Assembly (NCBI GenBank): GCA_946800325.1 | Contig: OX326956.1 | Location: forward strand, 36,227,582-36,291,581 | Source: Luzula sylvatica | Taxonomy: Eukaryota > Streptophyta > Magnoliopsida > Poales > Juncaceae | DNA length: 64,000 nt | Reading direction: 5' to 3' | In this document: positions 33,401 to 45,577 of the stretch, piece by piece | How positions within the stretch are numbered: the stretch's first letter is position 1 | Layout of the letters: each line of letters opens with the position of its first letter | Notes under the pieces: model-generated | The model's input: the letters and a program-made list of their open reading frames with translations, nothing else | Told to the model about the DNA's origin: nothing | Databases searched by the model: none | Made by a program: the position numbers and the translations under genes

Positions 33401-34776
33401 CAGAAAATTTCATTTGATCCATGAAATTTTATGAAAAGATGTGATCGTATGTATTGGAAATGTTCCAATCCTGATGATGATTAACACTAGCGGGAACGTG
33501 CGGACCCGTTTACAAGACCGCTCTCTCTAGTCGCGCGTGACTGTCATGCGATGACTATGGGTATGGAGATACCTAGAGGAGGAAGAAGAGAGTAGAGTGT
33601 AGTTATCTAATACGATAGTCCTCGCAGGTTATGGGTATGGAGATACCCATAGGTAAACGTTGTATCACCCAAATACTTAGTCCATATGAATGCATTCCTT
33701 TTAAAAATTTTGTTTACTTAAATTAAATATGCATTCACCTTATATGAAAACAGTGTGCGGGTTGTGTAATATGATTGTTACATGAACCTTGATTTGAACT
33801 TGTGTGGACGTCGACATGGTTGAGGACCATGTGCAGCGAAACCGTCACACTTAAAGTGTCATTTATAAACATCCCTAGTCGCGGATCAGCTTGCTTAAGA
33901 GAGAAGCATTTCTATTATTGGATAGACTGAACGCGTACACTAGTACGTTTGCCGAGGAGATGATTATGTTTTGCTAATCATGGGACAAGGTGCTTGTCGA
34001 ATCGGGAACGTAGATATATGTTAGGTTACATGTATTGGATATGACCAAAGCCGCGAGTCCATGACATGGTTTAGTCATTATAGATGGACTTGTGACGGAT
34101 GGGGTTTTAGATTCTTCATACTTGAGGGGATCATTGATTGCGTTACGTGCGTAACACAATGCTTTGATATGATCTTACGCTCACCGTAACAGGGAGTTAA
34201 AAGGGTCATCATTGGGTATTGTCCGAAACACGGAATTCAATGTGAGTCTCCAAGATAGGAATTGTTTATTCCGAAAGGAAGAGATATCTCTTAGGCGCCG
34301 CTCGATGAGTCGATTAACGAAATCTCTGGCCAGAGTCAATGATATTAATGGTTAATATCGATTGAAATTTGTTAAATCCACTCGGAATCGGGGAATAAGT
34401 ATAGTTAATCAAATTATAAGGATGACTATTACCATGCCTTTTGATTAACGGATATCGCAAACAATAGAACTAGTAACCGCTATTCGAGATAGGCACAATG
34501 ATCACAATCATTTTTCGTTTTAACATGGGTAGCCATGATGGAGTGACTAGATCCCGCTCATGGGCTTGTAGTGCCATGGAAACGGCCTACTGCCATCGTT
34601 AAACGAACCTACACGGTCACACAACGAGTCGTACTATGTCGGGCTTGATTGCAAGTTTTTGCACATTGGATGTGCATGGCTTTAGCGTATTTGATACGCG
34701 GGCCAGATTCTCTGATATAGTGTATATGTGATATACATGAGTACCTTTTAGGTAAATCTGAAACTGAGTGGGAGAC
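33401..34776 (+). other. Copia B 3' internal region
   Basis: No recognisable frame between the RNase H remnant and the 3' LTR. It is probably the 3' untranslated region of the element, and ends in the purine tract. Confidence 0.55.
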
Positions 34777-35869
34777 TGAAGGAAATACAGTTTTGGATCA
34801 TCGCTAAAATGGTACGTAGGACAAACGAACGTACGCGTTCGTGGGCATACGAAACAGATTAGTAAAACTGGTATAACTTTCAGTAGGAAACTCCGATTTG
34901 AATGGTTCAAATTGGGTGAGTTAGATAATGAGATTATCTAGAACTTTCATGTTGTAATATATTTCATTTGAGCGAAGTATCAGTATCGTTCTAATGAAAT
35001 ACCGAAAGGGTGTGACAGTTTGACATACAGTCAGTAAAACGGCCGTAACTTTCGGGTCCGAACTCCAATTGGGCTGGGCCAAATTGAGTTGGAAAGATAA
35101 TTAGCTTATCTACAACTTTCGTAAATGTTCAAAGTCGGTTGGAACGATTTAATATTTTCGTTCTGACATATTACTGAAAGGGTGTATGCAGTTTTCTGTT
35201 TGAAAAGGTGTATAGAAGATATACATACATTTTGGCCCATCCTTATCCTATGGAGTATATATAGGATGTTTCTCTCTCTCTCATCAGTCCAACCAGTTGA
35301 ATAATTAGATTAGTTCAACCAAAAAATTAATGGAGTTAATTTAGAATTAATCCAGAAATTAAGAGACTCTAATCACTTGATGAAAGAGTGCGAAGAGATT
35401 GAGAGAGAAGGAGAAAAGAATTTTCTCCGTCTAGAGAATCGAAATGCAATCATGCAAGTTCGCCGGTGCATCGTCTAGGCAGGTGCATCCGCGACCGAGG
35501 TGCTACGACTCACGGTGGATACGGGTAGAGGAGCGACACATGTGGCTCTTCGTTGTGATCAAACCGGAGAAGTAATCGAGTAACGGGTTGTGGAATCATG
35601 CGGGCATGGAACGCACGAAGACAACCCGAGGCGTGTTGAAACGGTGGGAGACGTGCGGTATGGGACGTACGGGCTAGTCACCAACGTGACACCGAAGAAA
35701 ATAGAAGGCGGCGATCAACCTTTCGTGTGCCATCAATTTGGCACTGGTATGAATCTGTCCTTCTATTCGCATCGTACCCTCGAAGTCATGGCGTGATCTC
35801 GGGAATCGGGGAATCGGACCGGGCCTTCATTCCGCTGCGCGGGCCCGGGGTCGAGGATATTCCCCAACA
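34777..35869 (+). repeat. Copia B 3' LTR
   Basis: 1093 bp, nearly identical to 27066-28157. Differences seen by eye are about nine substitutions and one single-base indel. Confidence 0.95.
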
Positions 35870-35874
35870 GACAA

Positions 35875-37710
35875 GGCGTTGTACGCTGAGAACAATCGAG
35901 GAAGAGGACGTGGCCGAGGAGGTAGATTTGGCGGTCGAGACAGAGGCGGAAACTATAATTCCGAAGAAAAGAAGCAATCCAATCAGCAAAATTGGCGCGA
36001 CCGAGGACGTGGTCGTGAACGAGGAAGCTGGTCGAGTCGAGCAAGTGTCGAGTGCTACAACTGCGGCAAGCCTAGACACTACGCGAAGGAGTGCTGGTCC
36101 GAGAAAAAGGTAAAAGAAAATGCCAACCTAGTAGAGAAGGAGGCAAATGATGGTGTTCTCATGATGGCTCACAAAGACACCACATCGGAGAGCGATACGA
36201 TCTGGTACCTCGACACCGGCGCAAGCAACCACATGTGCGGGCACAAACACCTTTTCGTAGAGATGAAGGAGATAGACGATGGGCACGTGTCATTTGGAGA
36301 TGCGTCAAAGGTCCAAGTGAAGGGCAAAGGTAAAATTCGATTCTATCGGAAGGATGGTAAAGAAGGACATATCGAAAATGTCTATTACGTGACCGAGATG
36401 AAGAGCAACATAATCAGCATGGGGGCAACTATTGGAGAGAGGATACTCGATCTTCATGAAAGATCGAACGATGCAGCTGAAGGACAAGCGAGGTCAATTA
36501 GTTGCGCGTGTTGAGATGACGAAGAATCGAATGTTCAAGCTCAACCTGAGAAGTGTGCAGAGAATGTGCTTACGAGTCGACATGGAGGACAAAGCTTGGC
36601 TCTGGCATTTGCCGTTTGGACTATGGAGGCCTGCGAGAGTTGGCAAAGAAGGACATGGTGCACGGTCTGCCAGATATGGACTACACGAGCAGATTTTGCG
36701 AAGGTTGCGTACTCGGTAAACATGCAAGAGTCCCATTTCAGAAGAAGGCGAAATATGAAGCAGCAAGCCCTCTCGAGCTGGTGCACACCGACATTTGTGG
36801 TCCGATCACACCGAAATCGTTTAGTGAAAAAAGGTATTTTATTACATTCGTTGATGATTACACTAGGAGGACCTGGGTTTATTTTTTGAAGGAAAAATCC
36901 AAGGCATTCAAAGTATTCAAAAGGTTCAAGGTGCTTGTCGAGAAGATGGTCGGGCGATAGATCAAAGCTTTGCGGTCAGATAGAGGTGGTGAGTACACAT
37001 CAACCGCGTTTATGAGCTTTTGTGAGGAGCAATGAATTAAGAGATTCTTGATTGGGCCGTACTCGCCTCAACAAAATGGTGTGGCCGAGAGGAAGAACCG
37101 GTCCATTCTCGACATGGTTCGGTCAATGTTGAAGAGCAAAGGAGTGCCAAAAGAATTTTGGGCCGAGGCAGTACAGTGTACGGTGTAGGTACAAAATCGA
37201 TGTCCTCATGCGAAATTAGGCGAGAAAACACCTCAAGAAGCCTGGAGCAGTCAAAAGCCGACAGTGTCGCATTTCAAGGTGTTCGGAAGTGTGGCCTATG
37301 CACATGTACCGGATCAAAGGAGGACGAAGCTCGATGATAAAAGATAGAAGTTCGTGTTCATTGGATATGACGAGAAAACGAAGGCATACAAGTTGTATGA
37401 CCCGATTGAAAGAAAAGTTGTGGTGAGCCGAGATGTCCATGTGAATGAGAAGAGCGCATGGGACTAGAATAAGAAGTGTGAGATAGAAGATGAGGAGGCC
37501 GAGTCAGAAGAGTCCGAGAAAGAAGAATCCTCAATTGTTGTACCGACTAGCCCCGCATTACCTGATGATGAAGACGAGCCGAGACAGACACGCACGAGGA
37601 GCTTACGAGAGTTGTATGATGCAACTAGTGAGGTACATCTTGTTTGTCTTTTGGCAGATGCGGAGAATATTTCCTTTGAAGAAGCTGTGAGAAACAAGAA
37701 ATGACAAGCC
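35875..37710 (+). pseudogene. Copia A gag C-terminus, protease and integrase (broken)
   Basis: After the Copia B insertion the gag frame resumes with an RGRGRG-rich tail and a CCHC zinc knuckle (CYNCGKPRHYAKEC, 36053-36094). The protease active-site motif DTGASNHM (from 36212), the GAG-pre-integrase and the integrase (HTDICGP from 36784, FVDDYTRRTWVYF, then [15 protein letters not shown]) follow. A frameshift lies near 36425 and stops lie at 36958-36960, near 37033, at 37187, 37346 and 37466, and before 37705. In an intact element this polyprotein would be cut by its own protease. Here it is non-functional. Confidence 0.9.
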
Positions 37711-39223
37711 GCGATGGATGAAGAGATCGGAGCCATTGAGAAAAACAAGACGTGGGACTTGGTCGAATTACCAGAAGGATGCAAGCCCATAGGAGTCAAG
37801 TGGGTGTACAAGAAGAAGATGAATGCTCAAGGCGAGATCGAAAGGTACAAGGCTCGATTGGTGGTGAAGGGGTATCGGCAACAGGCCGGTATTGATTACG
37901 ATGAGGTTTTCGCTCCTGTTGCGAGAATGGAGACGATCCGACTTCTCATATCTCAAGCAGCTCAATTCAAGTGGCCGATCTATCAGATGGACGTGAAATC
38001 AGCATTTCTGAATGGCGTGCTCGAAGAAGAAGTCTATGTCGAGCAACCACCTGGTTACGTGAAAGCTGAAAAAGAAGGAAATGTGTTGAAGTGGAGAAAG
38101 GCGTTGTACAGGCTCAAACAGGCTCAAACAGGCACCTCGAGCATGGAATACTCGTATCGACACATACTTCAAGAAGACCGGCTTTGTACAATGCCCATAC
38201 GAGCATGCATTGTACGTGAGGAAGAAGGAAAAAGATGTGTTGTTTGTTGCTCTCTATGTTGATGATCTGATTTTCATGGGGAGTAATGAGAAGATGGCGA
38301 AGGAATTCAAAGAAGTGATGACTCGAGAATTCGAAATGACATATTTGGGTCTGATGAAATACTTCCTTGGCCTCGAAGTTAAACAAGGTGAGTCAGGAAT
38401 TTTTGTATTGCAGGAGGCGTACGCGAAGGATATCCTGAAGAGGTACAAGATGGAGGACAACAACCCAGTGGCGACCCCGATGGAGCTCAGTGCGAAACTC
38501 TCTAAATTTGATGGAGGAGACAGAGTTGATCCGAGTAAATTTCGAAGTTTGGTTGGGAGCTTGCGGTACCTTACTTGTACTAGGCCCGACATTGCGTATA
38601 GTGTTGGGGTGATGAGTCGATTCATGGAGGAACCGAGGCATTCACACTTGAAAGCGATAAAAAGGATTCTTCGGTACATTCGAGGTACGGAATCACTCGG
38701 GTTATACTACTCGAGGACGAACGAATACAAGCTGTTGGGCTACTCGGACAGTGATTGGTGTGGAGATGTTGACGATCGAAAAATCACAGCAGGTTATGTA
38801 TTTTTCATGGGAGATACTGCATTTACGTGGCTTTCGAAGAAAAATCCAATAGTGACGCTATCGACGTGCGAGACGGAATACGTGGCAGCATCGTGGTGTG
38901 TGTGCCATGCGACATGGTTGAGAAATTTGTTGAACGAGTTGAAGATGACGCAACACGAGACGACTGAGATACGAGTTGACAATAAGTCCGCAATCGAGCT
39001 AGCAAAGAATCCGGTCCATCATGAGAGGAGTAAGAACATTGATGTGCGTTTTCATTTCATTCGAGAGCAGGTGAAGAAAGGCCATATGCGAATGATTCAT
39101 GTGGCGAGTCAGGACCAGGTAGCAAACATTTTCACGAAGCCGCTTCCGACAGCGTTGTTTGAGAACTTCAAGACGATGATCGGGATGAAGAACAGGCTTG
39201 AGCTTAAGGGAGAAATTTGTTAA
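37711..39223 (+). pseudogene. Copia A reverse transcriptase / RNase H (broken)
   Basis: Reverse transcriptase begins at about 37714 ([20 protein letters not shown]) and includes the motifs [23 protein letters not shown] and [12 protein letters not shown] 10-bp tandem duplication (ggctcaaaca at 38111-38120 and 38121-38130) shifts the frame. The second part (38210-39223) is open and carries the catalytic YVDD (38255-38266), then RYLTCTRPDIAYSVG, RNase H (YSDSDWCG, STCETEYVAAS) and a normal C-terminus before the purine tract. It would be active only if in one frame, which it is not. Confidence 0.9.
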
Positions 39224-39558
39224 TAAGCCCAAGCCCGGATTGATATTTATCAAGTTTAATTAGCCCAAATAATTTTAGGGAAAGATTATTTTAAGGAAAA
39301 AAATTTAGGAAATAATTATGGGACAGGTTTAATTATAAGAAAATTAGTTTAGGAAATAATTTTAAGGCAAGGTTTTAATTCCTTGTATTTCAAGTTTATG
39401 GAGCCTATAAATAGGGCTTGGATGTTTAGCAATTAATATATCAAAATATCAATTAGAAAAGAGATAAATAGTTGTAAGAGCCTATTAGAATTATAGGAGA
39501 TATTTGTTTATTAGAAATCGCTATTAGAAATTCATATTTGAATCCCGTATTACCAACA
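39218..39558 (+). repeat. Copia A 3' LTR
   Basis: 341 bp, same length as the 5' LTR. About 14 differences seen by eye. Confidence 0.95.
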
Positions 39559-39563
39559 TACCA

Positions 39564-40125
39564 GCTGTGAAGAAGCCATTGATCGATATCTGCTTGAGTG
39601 AGGGTCGTTAGGGCATCGATAGAAATGGATTTCTGACTGAAAATGCGTCGGTTTCTTTCCTTCCACACGTTCCAAGTCACCGCGGCCCAAATTTGTGCTC
39701 CATCGCCGGTTGTGTAGCTTGTTTCCTCTAATCAGACCCTCCGTCCATTTTTGCAATAGATCATTGTTTTGTCTCATTGTCAGATTTAGGTGTGAAACTG
39801 TGCGATTCCAGACTTCGACAGAATAGAAGCATCTTGAGAATAAATGAAGACTGGTTTCCCTTGATTGCGCACAAAGGATGCAACCTTCGCAATTGGGCCA
39901 CCCTCTCTTTTCAAGGTTGTCAGCGGTAAGGATCCGATCCTGTAACGTAAGCCATAGAAAGAATCTTACCTTGTATGGGATCCGGAGTTTCCATAATCGG
40001 GGATTCCATTTCGGAGCGCACTCCCGGATTGCGCAGTATGTGGTATGCTGACCTCGATGTGAATCCTCCATGGTTCGTCCAGTACCAGGTCGGGACTAAT
40101 CTGATGGGATCTAATCGGGTGGAGC
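39564..40125 (-). mobile_element. LINE ORF2 fragment (zf-RVT), split by Copia A
   Basis: On the minus strand the frames encode LINE C-terminal sequence: WTNHGGFTSRSAYHILR, then in a shifted frame IPYKVRFFLWLTLQDRILTADN and RGWPNCEGCILC (zf-RVT), then in another frame WNVWKERNRRIF. At least two frameshifts are present. Its 3' tail appears to lie at 25933-26032 on the other side of Copia A. It is an old, inactive copy. Confidence 0.8.
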
Positions 40126-40336
40126 TTTGTACTAATATAATATTGAAATCAACGCATCTTATGTTCAACAAATTTACTTGATACAAGTTCATAAATAAGT
40201 CTTGTTTTAAAAAATAAGTGTACTAATGTGCACTAATGTATATATAACAATGATTTAAACAACGATGCAATAATGTTGCTATAGCACACATAACGAAAAA
40301 TATTTTTAAAATGCAATATCGTAATCTATTAAGATT

Positions 40337-40686
40337 TTGCTTGGTTTGATGGTTGAGGAGGGGAAGGAAAAGGAAAATAATATATTTTCGTGCTTAGTTT
40401 GGACACAAAGAAAAAAACAAGGAAAGAGAAATAGATATATCAAGTCTAGTATGAAATTAAAGATAATAAAGATGATGGGTAAATATGTAGGAAAAAAAAT
40501 TATTTAACAAAATATTATATTTTGAATTTTTTTGATGTTGAAGATATATCATGTTTTAGAAAATTATATTATCATAGTTTTTAAAAATTAATTTGTTGCA
40601 TCTATATAAATTACTTACAAAATAAAATAATTATATAATTATATCATTTACATTTACCCTTCATTTTCCTCTCTTCAAACCAAGCA
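40337..40686. mobile_element. Possible small TIR element
   Basis: tgcttggtttga at the left (about 40338-40349) is matched by tcaaaccaagca on the same strand at the right (about 40674-40685). This gives 12-bp perfect inverted ends that extend imperfectly into gaggaggggaagg and cctctcttc. No TSD was identified, so the boundaries are tentative. Confidence 0.45.
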
Positions 40687-42508
40687 TGTATAAAGTATTT
40701 TTTTTATCCGTGCTAATTTTATTTGTTTTCATCTCCATTGTTTTCCTTTATTCCCAAACCAAACAACCTAAACAACCTAAATAACGATGCTATAGCGGAC
40801 AATAGCGGTAAGCACGTGTAAATTGCAGTCCCCTCTGATCTTCCTCGATTAGGATTCCTTCTATGATTCTTTCCGCAGCATCATTCTCCGCTTAGGGTTC
40901 ACATGTTCTTGATTAAATTCTTCCTCACATGTTCTCTCCGTTGTAAAACCCTCCGAATCAACCCTAAAATGGTGTTGAGCCGTGCGTAGAGAAGAAAATG
41001 CAAGGACGATTATATAGAACCATTCGAAGAAAACCCTCTGAATCAGAGTAGTGAGCACATATAAGAAAACCGTTCGATTCATCCATCATGTAATTCAAAA
41101 CAATCATTATTTCTCTAATTATTGGAATAAACCAGGCTTTGAGCATGCAATTTAGATGAACTAATCATCTTAAAACAACTTATGATTAGTGTATTTTGTC
41201 TTTTCAATTCGTTTTTAACTTTTAGATTTAATTTTATCGTGTTATAAGAAACATGAATTCGATTACTCGAGCATTCAAAGCAATTTTATCGTCTACTTTT
41301 CAATTCCTGTACATGAATGAGATTATAATGATTTCATTGTCAGCAATTTTCCTCAAGAAAAGCAAGGAATGTTCAAATTTATAAAGAGTTCTAGGATACA
41401 TTTCTTTAAAAATGTATTTTTGGTATTTACCAATTAATTATATATTTTCTTAAATGAAGAAACTTCCTATTTAGACTAACAATATGATATTTTTTTTCCT
41501 AACATTAATATTAGTATAATTTCGCTTATATTTATTTCTCACTTAATATATAAAGAATAAATGTAATGTTGTACATAATAATTTTTTTTTGTAGAAAATA
41601 CATATTTACATAATTAGTCTTATATAACAGATTGTAATGATTTTTTTTATCAACAACAAATTTCAATTGCAGCTAGCGCCAGATTTCTTCTATTTTTTTT
41701 TTTTTCAATTTATGTCCAAGTGAACAATACAAACATATGATCAAACATTTGGATTAAAATCATATAGTAGGAATTAAAAATTGTTAGACTTCTTGAGATT
41801 GCTCATAAAGAGTTGTCAAAACAGTGACATACAAATAGTCACTAAGAAATATTATCTTTACACGATTAAAACAATTAGGGATAAATTGACTTCTTGAGAA
41901 TCTTTAATTGCAGAATTTGAAGAAGGGGAAGAGATTAGAGGAAACTCAATGCAATTAGAAGACACCAAGACTATGGTGGTTTCAGAATCAGAATCAGCAA
42001 TCGACAATTCAAATTGAAGAAGAAGAGGAAGAAGAAGATGAAATTCAGTTGGAAGATGAAAACTTTCTTCAAATTTACGAGAGTTTGAGGGCTTTTATTT
42101 GATAAAGGCGGATACTTACCAAGGCGATGAATAGGGTTTCTTCCAGGCTATTTGAAGAAGACAGTTGAAAGATTGAATCGCCATTTCTGTGAGGATAGTA
42201 GGAGAGAATCGCCACTCGTTCAGCTTTTCTATTTCAAGGGTTTGGTTAAATGAGAAGAGGTTAAGCGATTAAAAGATGAACATGAATTTCGTTCCAAGAT
42301 TTTACAGCCGAATTTTCCTCAGGACTTCATTTCCAGTCTTATTGATCATTTAAAAAGAGGGAAATGAATTCTTGGAAGAGAAGTAGGATACTATATAAGG
42401 GTTTTCAAAGGATTTAATTTCCAATTTAATGTTTGAATTATAAAGAAGGAAATGAAATCAGGGAAGTGAAGTTAGGGTTTTCTTAACAGAATTTTAAGTA
42501 AGGATAGA

Positions 42509-42589
42509 TAAGCAAGTTTAATAGGAAGGTGTTTATGATTTAGTGATTTTTAGCTAGAGTAGGGCAAACACCTTCATAAAACTTGCTTA
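42509..42589. repeat. Short hairpin, ~25-bp arms
   Basis: taagcaagttta.ataggaaggtgttta (42509-42535) pairs with caaacaccttcataaaacttgctta (42565-42589), leaving a loop of about 29 nt. It could be the end structure of a small element, an old foldback or a transcribed hairpin. Nothing here decides which. Confidence 0.6.
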
Positions 42590-43544
42590 ATCTTTGTAAA
42601 TTTTTTTTTATAATCAAAATAATAGAAATAGGACATAAGAGCCCACTCTATTTCATTCTAAAAAAAAAGGGTTAATATTGTTGATTTTATGCTGTTGAAA
42701 ACAAAAATAATAAATTAAAATAAAAGTAAAATGGTAATTACAATTAAAAAAAATTTAGATAAAATAAAGTTATATTTTCTTTTGCGGCATAATAAATTAC
42801 ATATAATAAAATATAACCAAATGGATAATATGTGTTGTATTGTAATATATAGAAATATCACACATAATATCTTGAAGTATCGTATCATAAAATATTATTT
42901 ATGTTTGATTTTTACATATCAATTTCACCTCGTAATCATTTTTTACAAAACCAATGAGCTCTTAGATCCTCTTCAGAAGCATAATTATCATATTATGCAT
43001 CACTGTTTTGCATGGCCACAAATTTATTAATCATTACACAATCATAAGTTTGCATAAACAAATTAATCTATTATGCAATTAGTTGCAACACAGAGAAAAT
43101 ACAGATCACACAACCGTGCATTATGATTAATTAGTAGTTGTGCCTAATCATAATTTGTACTTAAATACTACTTCGTTTTCTCAAGTTTAATTGGTCAATG
43201 CATATCATTAAGTAATCATAATATTTTTAGAGAGTTAACTAACCTCACGAAGCAAAAAGAATTCGAAGTACTTCACTATATTCAATCATTTGGAACTAGC
43301 ACCTCAAAAGGTGGTTTTCATTTTCTATAATTTAAATAGCTGTTCTAAATTAATTAGGTTCTCCAAAATAATTAGAAGAAAAGGACAAATGCTACCACAG
43401 AATAAAGTTGCATTGGATCTGATCTGACAAGGGCTTAGAAACATTTAAATCTCTCAATGCACAGTATAGGTGTGGCCAAACAAGATAGAACAGGACAATA
43501 TACAATGCATTGAATTCTCATAGTTTCTTTGAATACATTTCAAA

Positions 43545-43812
43545 GAGGGCATATATGGTGGTGCCTCACAAAAAAAAAGAGATAAAACTCATCGATGACG
43601 TCATCATGTTAATTAAATTAATGATTAATTAAGTTAAAAATTTAATTTAATAAAATATGATAGGTACGAATTAATTAACAAACATAAGAATTAACAAAAA
43701 AATTTAATTTTAATTAAAATTATGATAAGTACGGGTCCAGACCGATAACACACCCTCGATGATGTTATTGAAAATATTTATCCCACTTTTGTGAGAACAA
43801 AAATAATTCCCC
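43545..43812. mobile_element. MITE of the ~270-bp family (268 bp)
   Basis: Left end gagggcatatatggtggtgc, right end on the other strand ggggaattatttttgttctc; interior rich in ttaattaa. The probable flanking duplication is catttcaaa (43536-43544) and tatttcaat (43813-43821), 7 of 9 matching. The arms share gatgacgtcatc / gatgatgttat stretches, giving a weak foldback. Confidence 0.68.
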
Positions 43813-43821
43813 TATTTCAAT

Positions 43822-44573
43822 TTAGCTAAGCATATCCCAATACAACTGAGATGACAGAAATATTCCTTTAAAATAAGAAAACTATAATACTATTTTTTTT
43901 GCAAAATATTTAAACTATTATTTTTTTCTTTTTTTGACGATATACCAAGTAAGGATGTCGTAATAATTTGCTTATTTTATCAATCAATTAAAAATGATTG
44001 GCATGAATCATTTTTACGGCATAAACTATTTAGAAATTATATTTAGTCTAATTTTTATGATATCCTGCATTTAATATAAAATATAACATCATTTTAATGA
44101 ATATTTTTGCCGAACTTTGTCCCCCCCCCTTATAAACAAATCCCGAATCCGCTCCTGGTTATGCCCAAGACATAAAATATGAACGGGACCGGTTTTGATG
44201 GGAGTAAAACTGTTTTGATCTTTAACAACGAGGACACGAGATTGCCGACAATAAATATCAAGATCATTCAGTTCAAGGAGTTTTGGGGCAAGTTAGGCTA
44301 GAACTGTTATTTGATTATATACACTCGATTTAAGTGATTTAGATGTGTTCTAATGTGCATGTCATGTTCTTCGGAAAAACCAAATAGCTAGGATGTAATT
44401 ATATTAATTGTTTATAGAAACAAATATCCAATCATACAAATAATCATGAGAATGAACACAGCATCCACACATGAATCTATGTCTAAAATATAAGTTTCAT
44501 GCATGCCTATAATGATAGGCCCTAAATAAGCCCTAAAATCTATATATATAGCAACTAACTAGCCCTCATGAAA
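43822..44573. other. 3' flank of the LBD gene
   Basis: AT-rich spacer. The part next to 44574 is probably the LBD 3' UTR. A C-run at about 44121-44129 is present. No gene. Confidence 0.5.
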
Positions 44574-45577
44574 TTAATCATATCCTTGTCCATTGAAATA
44601 ACCGTAGGAAACATTTTGAAACTCATCAATACCATCTTGATATGCCAAAGCTTCGTTTAAGCATGATGGTGATTCCATAATTGTGCCAAAATTAGGGTTT
44701 AATTGTTGCATGGCTTGCATGAAATTCGAACCGAAGAGATTATTGTTCAAGTTATCAGCATTTAATAGGGGAGGTTGATTGGTGGGTAGTGCAATTCCTC
44801 CATTAATGGTTGCATTTGCAATTGAATACGGGTCTTGTTGATCTTGTGCTTGTTGGGCTTTTAGAGTTGCTACTTGTGCTTGTAAATTCATTACCTGTAT
44901 ATAAGAGACAATTTAATTAGTTTATGATATTAAATACATACTTCAATAACAAATATATAGACTTGGAAAGAAATGCGCAATGATTGAACTAACTATTATG
45001 TAATAGGAGCATGGATTTGATATATTAAATTTGAAAAGACTAATCAAAAGGAAGCCAATTAGGGTTTGTATTTCATGATTCATTATTAATTTGAAAACCT
45101 TATTACAACTTCAACAAGTCATAATTAAGCTTCAATATCTAAAATTATTATATTTCACTGGAAAAATAAGACAAATAAAATTACAGTTTATGCAAAATAA
45201 CTCATTAAAAGCATAAAAAGATACGTTCATTTCGAAGTCACTTCAAAGAAAATCAATAAAAAAAGTTATCATAATTGATGTTTTATCACCAAACCCACCT
45301 GTTGTTGAAGGGCGAAAATATGCGAAACACAACCGTAGATAGGATCCTGCAGTCTGGCCTGAGCCTCGTAAGAAATCGTCACGGCTGCCTCGGGTCGATC
45401 GGCTATAGGGAGATGCATAAGTAACTTAGAAACGTTACTCGCGCCAAAAACTTTGTGAATTGCTGAGAAATGTGCCGCCCCTTGCTCGTGACAAAAATAC
45501 GGTGCAAACACACATCCCCTTATACATTTTCTTCTGAGAAATTTGCATGCACCACACGGCGACCCAAATCCTGTCAT
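44574..45577 (-). CDS. LOB-domain (LBD/ASL) transcription factor, LBD29/LBD16-like
   Basis: Two exons on the minus strand (45577-45299 and 44894-44574) joined in phase 0 give 199 residues. The LOB domain fills residues 6-105: the C-block CX2CX6CX3C with C8, C11, C18 and C22, the GAS block ([10 protein letters not shown], 44-53), the invariant DP.YGCV segment (DPIYGCV, 78-84) and a coiled-coil-like leucine repeat after the intron ([17 protein letters not shown]). The intron inside QQQ|V is at the usual LBD position. It looks like class I, with wording closest to LBD29/LBD16, which act downstream of auxin response factors in lateral root formation; orthology is inferred. The C-terminal half is Asn/Gln-rich. 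[11 protein letters not shown] (45577) is preferred over the longer in-frame start at 45658, as LBD29-type proteins start just before the C-block. Confidence 0.94.

Larger units (their letters stand above)
27066..35869 (+). mobile_element. Copia B: LTR retrotransposon nested in Copia A, decayed coding region
   Basis: LTRs of 1092 bp (27066-28157) and 1093 bp (34777-35869), with perfect 5-bp duplications gacaa (27061-27065 and 35870-35874) in Copia A gag. A primer site for initiator Met tRNA (tggtatcagagc) is at 28159-28170 and a purine tract (gagtgggaga) at 34766-34775. By eye the LTRs differ at only about ten positions (about 1%). The 6.6-kb interior has pol similarity only in scattered, shifted frames with many stops. 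With nearly identical LTRs, this suggests an element already defective when it moved, so mobilised in trans (inference). It is Ty1/Copia by pol order. Confidence 0.9.
26033..39558 (+). mobile_element. Copia A: Ty1/Copia LTR retrotransposon, interrupted by Copia B
   Basis: Two 341-bp LTRs (26033-26373 and 39218-39558), each starting tgtta and ending aaca, bound an internal region. That region has an initiator-Met-tRNA-like primer site (tggcatcagagtg, 26377-26389), gag, then pol in Copia order (protease, integrase, reverse transcriptase, RNase H), and a purine-rich tract before the 3' LTR (aagggagaaa). A TATA-like tataaata lies in the LTR at about 26220. By eye the LTRs differ at about 14 sites (about 4%). 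The flanking 5-mers are tacta and tacca, one mismatch. Without the inner element it would be about 4.7 kb. Several stops and frameshifts make it defective. Confidence 0.93.
40126..43544. other. Intergenic region, 3.4 kb, no gene recognised
   Basis: AT-rich. It contains a TIR-like element at 40337-40686, a hairpin at 42509-42589 and an A-run at 42660-42668 that could be a retroposon tail. A purine-rich stretch with gaagaagaagaggaag words (about 42010-42050) and short frames at 40861-41146 match no family I know. Confidence 0.5.

Noticed and set aside
40861..41146. Minus-strand frames of 60-73 residues that might be a small gene
   Set aside because: No recognisable motif, overlapping frames of similar quality and no supporting splice or promoter structure.
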